Assembly: GCA_003151295.1 (NCBI GenBank) | Contig: PLXD01000255.1 | Span: 1 to 6,604, forward strand | Source: Chitinophagaceae bacterium | GTDB taxonomy: Bacteria; Bacteroidota; Bacteroidia; Chitinophagales; Chitinophagaceae | Direction of reading: 5' to 3' | DNA length: 6,604 nucleotides | Program-made: the position numbers and the translations under genes | Part shown: piece after piece, positions 5,564 to 6,604 of the stretch | Layout of the letters: every line of letters starts with the position of its first letter | Numbering within the stretch: the stretch's first letter is position 1 | The notes under the pieces: model-generated | What the model was told of the DNA's origin: nothing | What the model saw: the letters and a program-made list of their open reading frames with translations, nothing else | Databases searched by the model: none

Positions 5564-6604
5564 TTATTTTTTCTCTCCCAATTGCCGGTACCGGGTCATT
5601 GCTTCTATGAAATAATAGTCGGCATAAGACTCCGGCACATCCACTTCTATCTTTCCCGGCATATTGCCTACGCTATGTTTAAGAATGAATCCACCATTTT
5701 CCCCTACCAGGGCCTTATAAGGATCAATAGAGAGGGAGCGGATGATCTGTTCGGCTGCGGAAAGATATTGCTGTCCTTTTTTATTGTTTGTATAGCCGCA
5801 AAGTTCTACCAATGCCGAAGCCATGATAGCGGCGGCGGAGGCGTCACGCGGGGCAAGCGGGAAAACAGGCGCATTAAAATCCCAGTAAGGGACTTTATCG
5901 GCCGGCAGATTCGGATTGCTTAGCAGAAAATCTGCAATGTGAGCGGCCTGATCCAGGTATCGGGGGTCCCTCGTGAAACGATAAAGTACAGTATAGCCAT
6001 AGAGCCCCCAAGCCTGTCCTCTTGCCCAGGCGGAAGAATCGGCATAGCCGCGGGACGTCTTTTTAGCGATCACCTGTCCATTGGTAGTATCGTAATCCAC
6101 GACATCATAAGAGCTGTAATCGGGACGGAAATGGTTGCGAAAGGTCGTATTGGCATGTGCAACGGCAATCTTATAGAAAGAGGAATCCCCCGCGGAACGG
6201 GTAGCCCAGAAAAGGAGCTCCAGGTTCACCAGCCCGTCCGTAGTCACGGGATATTTCCAGTTGCCGGTTTCCCGGGAGCGGATACAAGCAACCGTGGGGT
6301 TGAAGCAGGCAGCGAGGGATCGGGCGCTGTTCAGCAGGATAGCGTTGTAATCCGGGGAAGGCATCAGCCGTTGTGCATTCCCGTAACTGCTATACAGAAG
6401 GAATCCGAGGTCATAGCCGTCTTTTCTATTTTGTTCTTTTTCCAACAGTTTCATTCTCAACAGCGCTTCATTCCACAGGCTGGTGTCCTTTGAAAATTGG
6501 TAGAGATAGAGAAGGGTGCCGGGATAGAACCCACTGGTCCATGCATCAGCATCGCCTGTCTCCATCCTGGCGTTCCTCACAAAATAAGTCTTGGGAAACC
6601 GGCG
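5564..6604 (-). CDS. Glycoside hydrolase family 88 unsaturated glucuronyl hydrolase, N-terminus outside the window
   Basis: GH88 enzymes remove the 4,5-unsaturated uronic acid from the non-reducing end of oligosaccharides left by polysaccharide lyases. The frame is open to the right edge, giving 346 residues plus a stop at 5564. Visible family motifs in order are DAWTSGFYPGTLLYLY, GYDLGFLLYSSYGN, WKYPVTTDGLVNLELLFWA, RGQAWGLYGYTVLYRFT, VPYWDFNAP and RDASAAAIMASALVEL. The Asp codons at 6410-6412 (YDLGF) and 6236-6238 (TTDGL) correspond to the two catalytic aspartates known for this family. A GTG at 6578-6580 is inside the domain, and the preceding residues RRFPKTYFV resemble the family's upstream part, so the true start lies outside. 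A signal peptide is likely but cannot be seen. It is followed closely by mocA. Confidence 0.93.
   Translation of the reverse strand, partial: RRFPKTYFVRNARMETGDADAWTSGFYPGTLLYLYQFSKDTSLWNEALLRMKLLEKEQNRKDGYDLGFLLYSSYGNAQRLMPSPDYNAILLNSARSLAACFNPTVACIRSRETGNWKYPVTTDGLVNLELLFWATRSAGDSSFYKIAVAHANTTFRNHFRPDYSSYDVVDYDTTNGQVIAKKTSRGYADSSAWARGQAWGLYGYTVLYRFTRDPRYLDQAAHIADFLLSNPNLPADKVPYWDFNAPVFPLAPRDASAAAIMASALVELCGYTNNKKGQQYLSAAEQIIRSLSIDPYKALVGENGGFILKHSVGNMPGKIEVDVPESYADYYFIEAMTRYRQLGEKK

Noticed and set aside
924..5656. An exact 17-base repeat, TCCACTTCTATCTTTCC, at 924-940 and 5640-5656.
   Set aside because: Both copies are inside coding sequence and both encode Gly-Lys-Ile-Glu-Val-Asp on the minus strand; coincidence of codon choice is the simplest explanation.
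5231..5923. A 230-codon plus-strand frame.
   Set aside because: It lies antisense across the well-supported mocA and GH88 genes and its product has no recognisable motif; long antisense frames arise from codon bias in GC-moderate coding DNA.

Overview
The window looks like an ordinary chromosomal stretch of a Bacteroidota bacterium, most likely a member of the Chitinophagales. The reasons are the Bacteroidota style of TamB N-terminus, the RpoN sequence, a GH88 unsaturated glucuronidase of the type common in polysaccharide-degrading Bacteroidota, the lack of clear Shine-Dalgarno sequences before starts, a TAnnTTTG-type -7 element, and moderate GC content. No mobile element, CRISPR array, rRNA or tRNA gene is visible.

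Layout from left to right. Positions 1-1210 (minus) hold the N-terminal 403 codons of a TamB/AsmA-like envelope protein that runs off the left edge. A divergent promoter region of about 270 bases separates it from rpoN (sigma-54, plus). rpoN converges, with only 8 bases between stop codons, on a YihY/BrkB-family inner-membrane protein gene (minus). A 226-base divergent region with a 15-bp dyad and a sigma-54-like -24/-12 element leads to a 48-residue two-helix membrane protein of the lmo0937 type (plus). A strong hairpin at 4272-4301 probably terminates transcription from both sides. Next comes an unrecognised small single-span protein gene (minus, 4364-4615), then a second divergent region with a 13-bp inverted repeat. 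That region precedes a truncated 49-codon relic of the [2Fe-2S] subunit of an isoquinoline 1-oxidoreductase / aldehyde-oxidase type molybdoenzyme (plus, 4737-4886). The relic stops 14 bases before the end of a convergent gene for a MocA-like molybdenum cofactor cytidylyltransferase (minus). Upstream of mocA, 36 bases away on the same strand, lies a GH88 gene that runs off the right edge.

The genes do not form one pathway. Three themes can be seen: envelope biogenesis and small membrane proteins (tamB, yihY, lmo0937-type, the single-span protein), transcription (rpoN), and a probable remnant of a molybdo-hydroxylase locus (iorA fragment plus mocA) beside a polysaccharide lyase-pathway enzyme (GH88). 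I do not see a convincing undescribed system. The points most worth checking are the iorA truncation beside an intact mocA, the sigma-54-like promoter with an upstream dyad before the lmo0937-type gene, and the protein-like alternative reading frame at the end of the small single-span gene.
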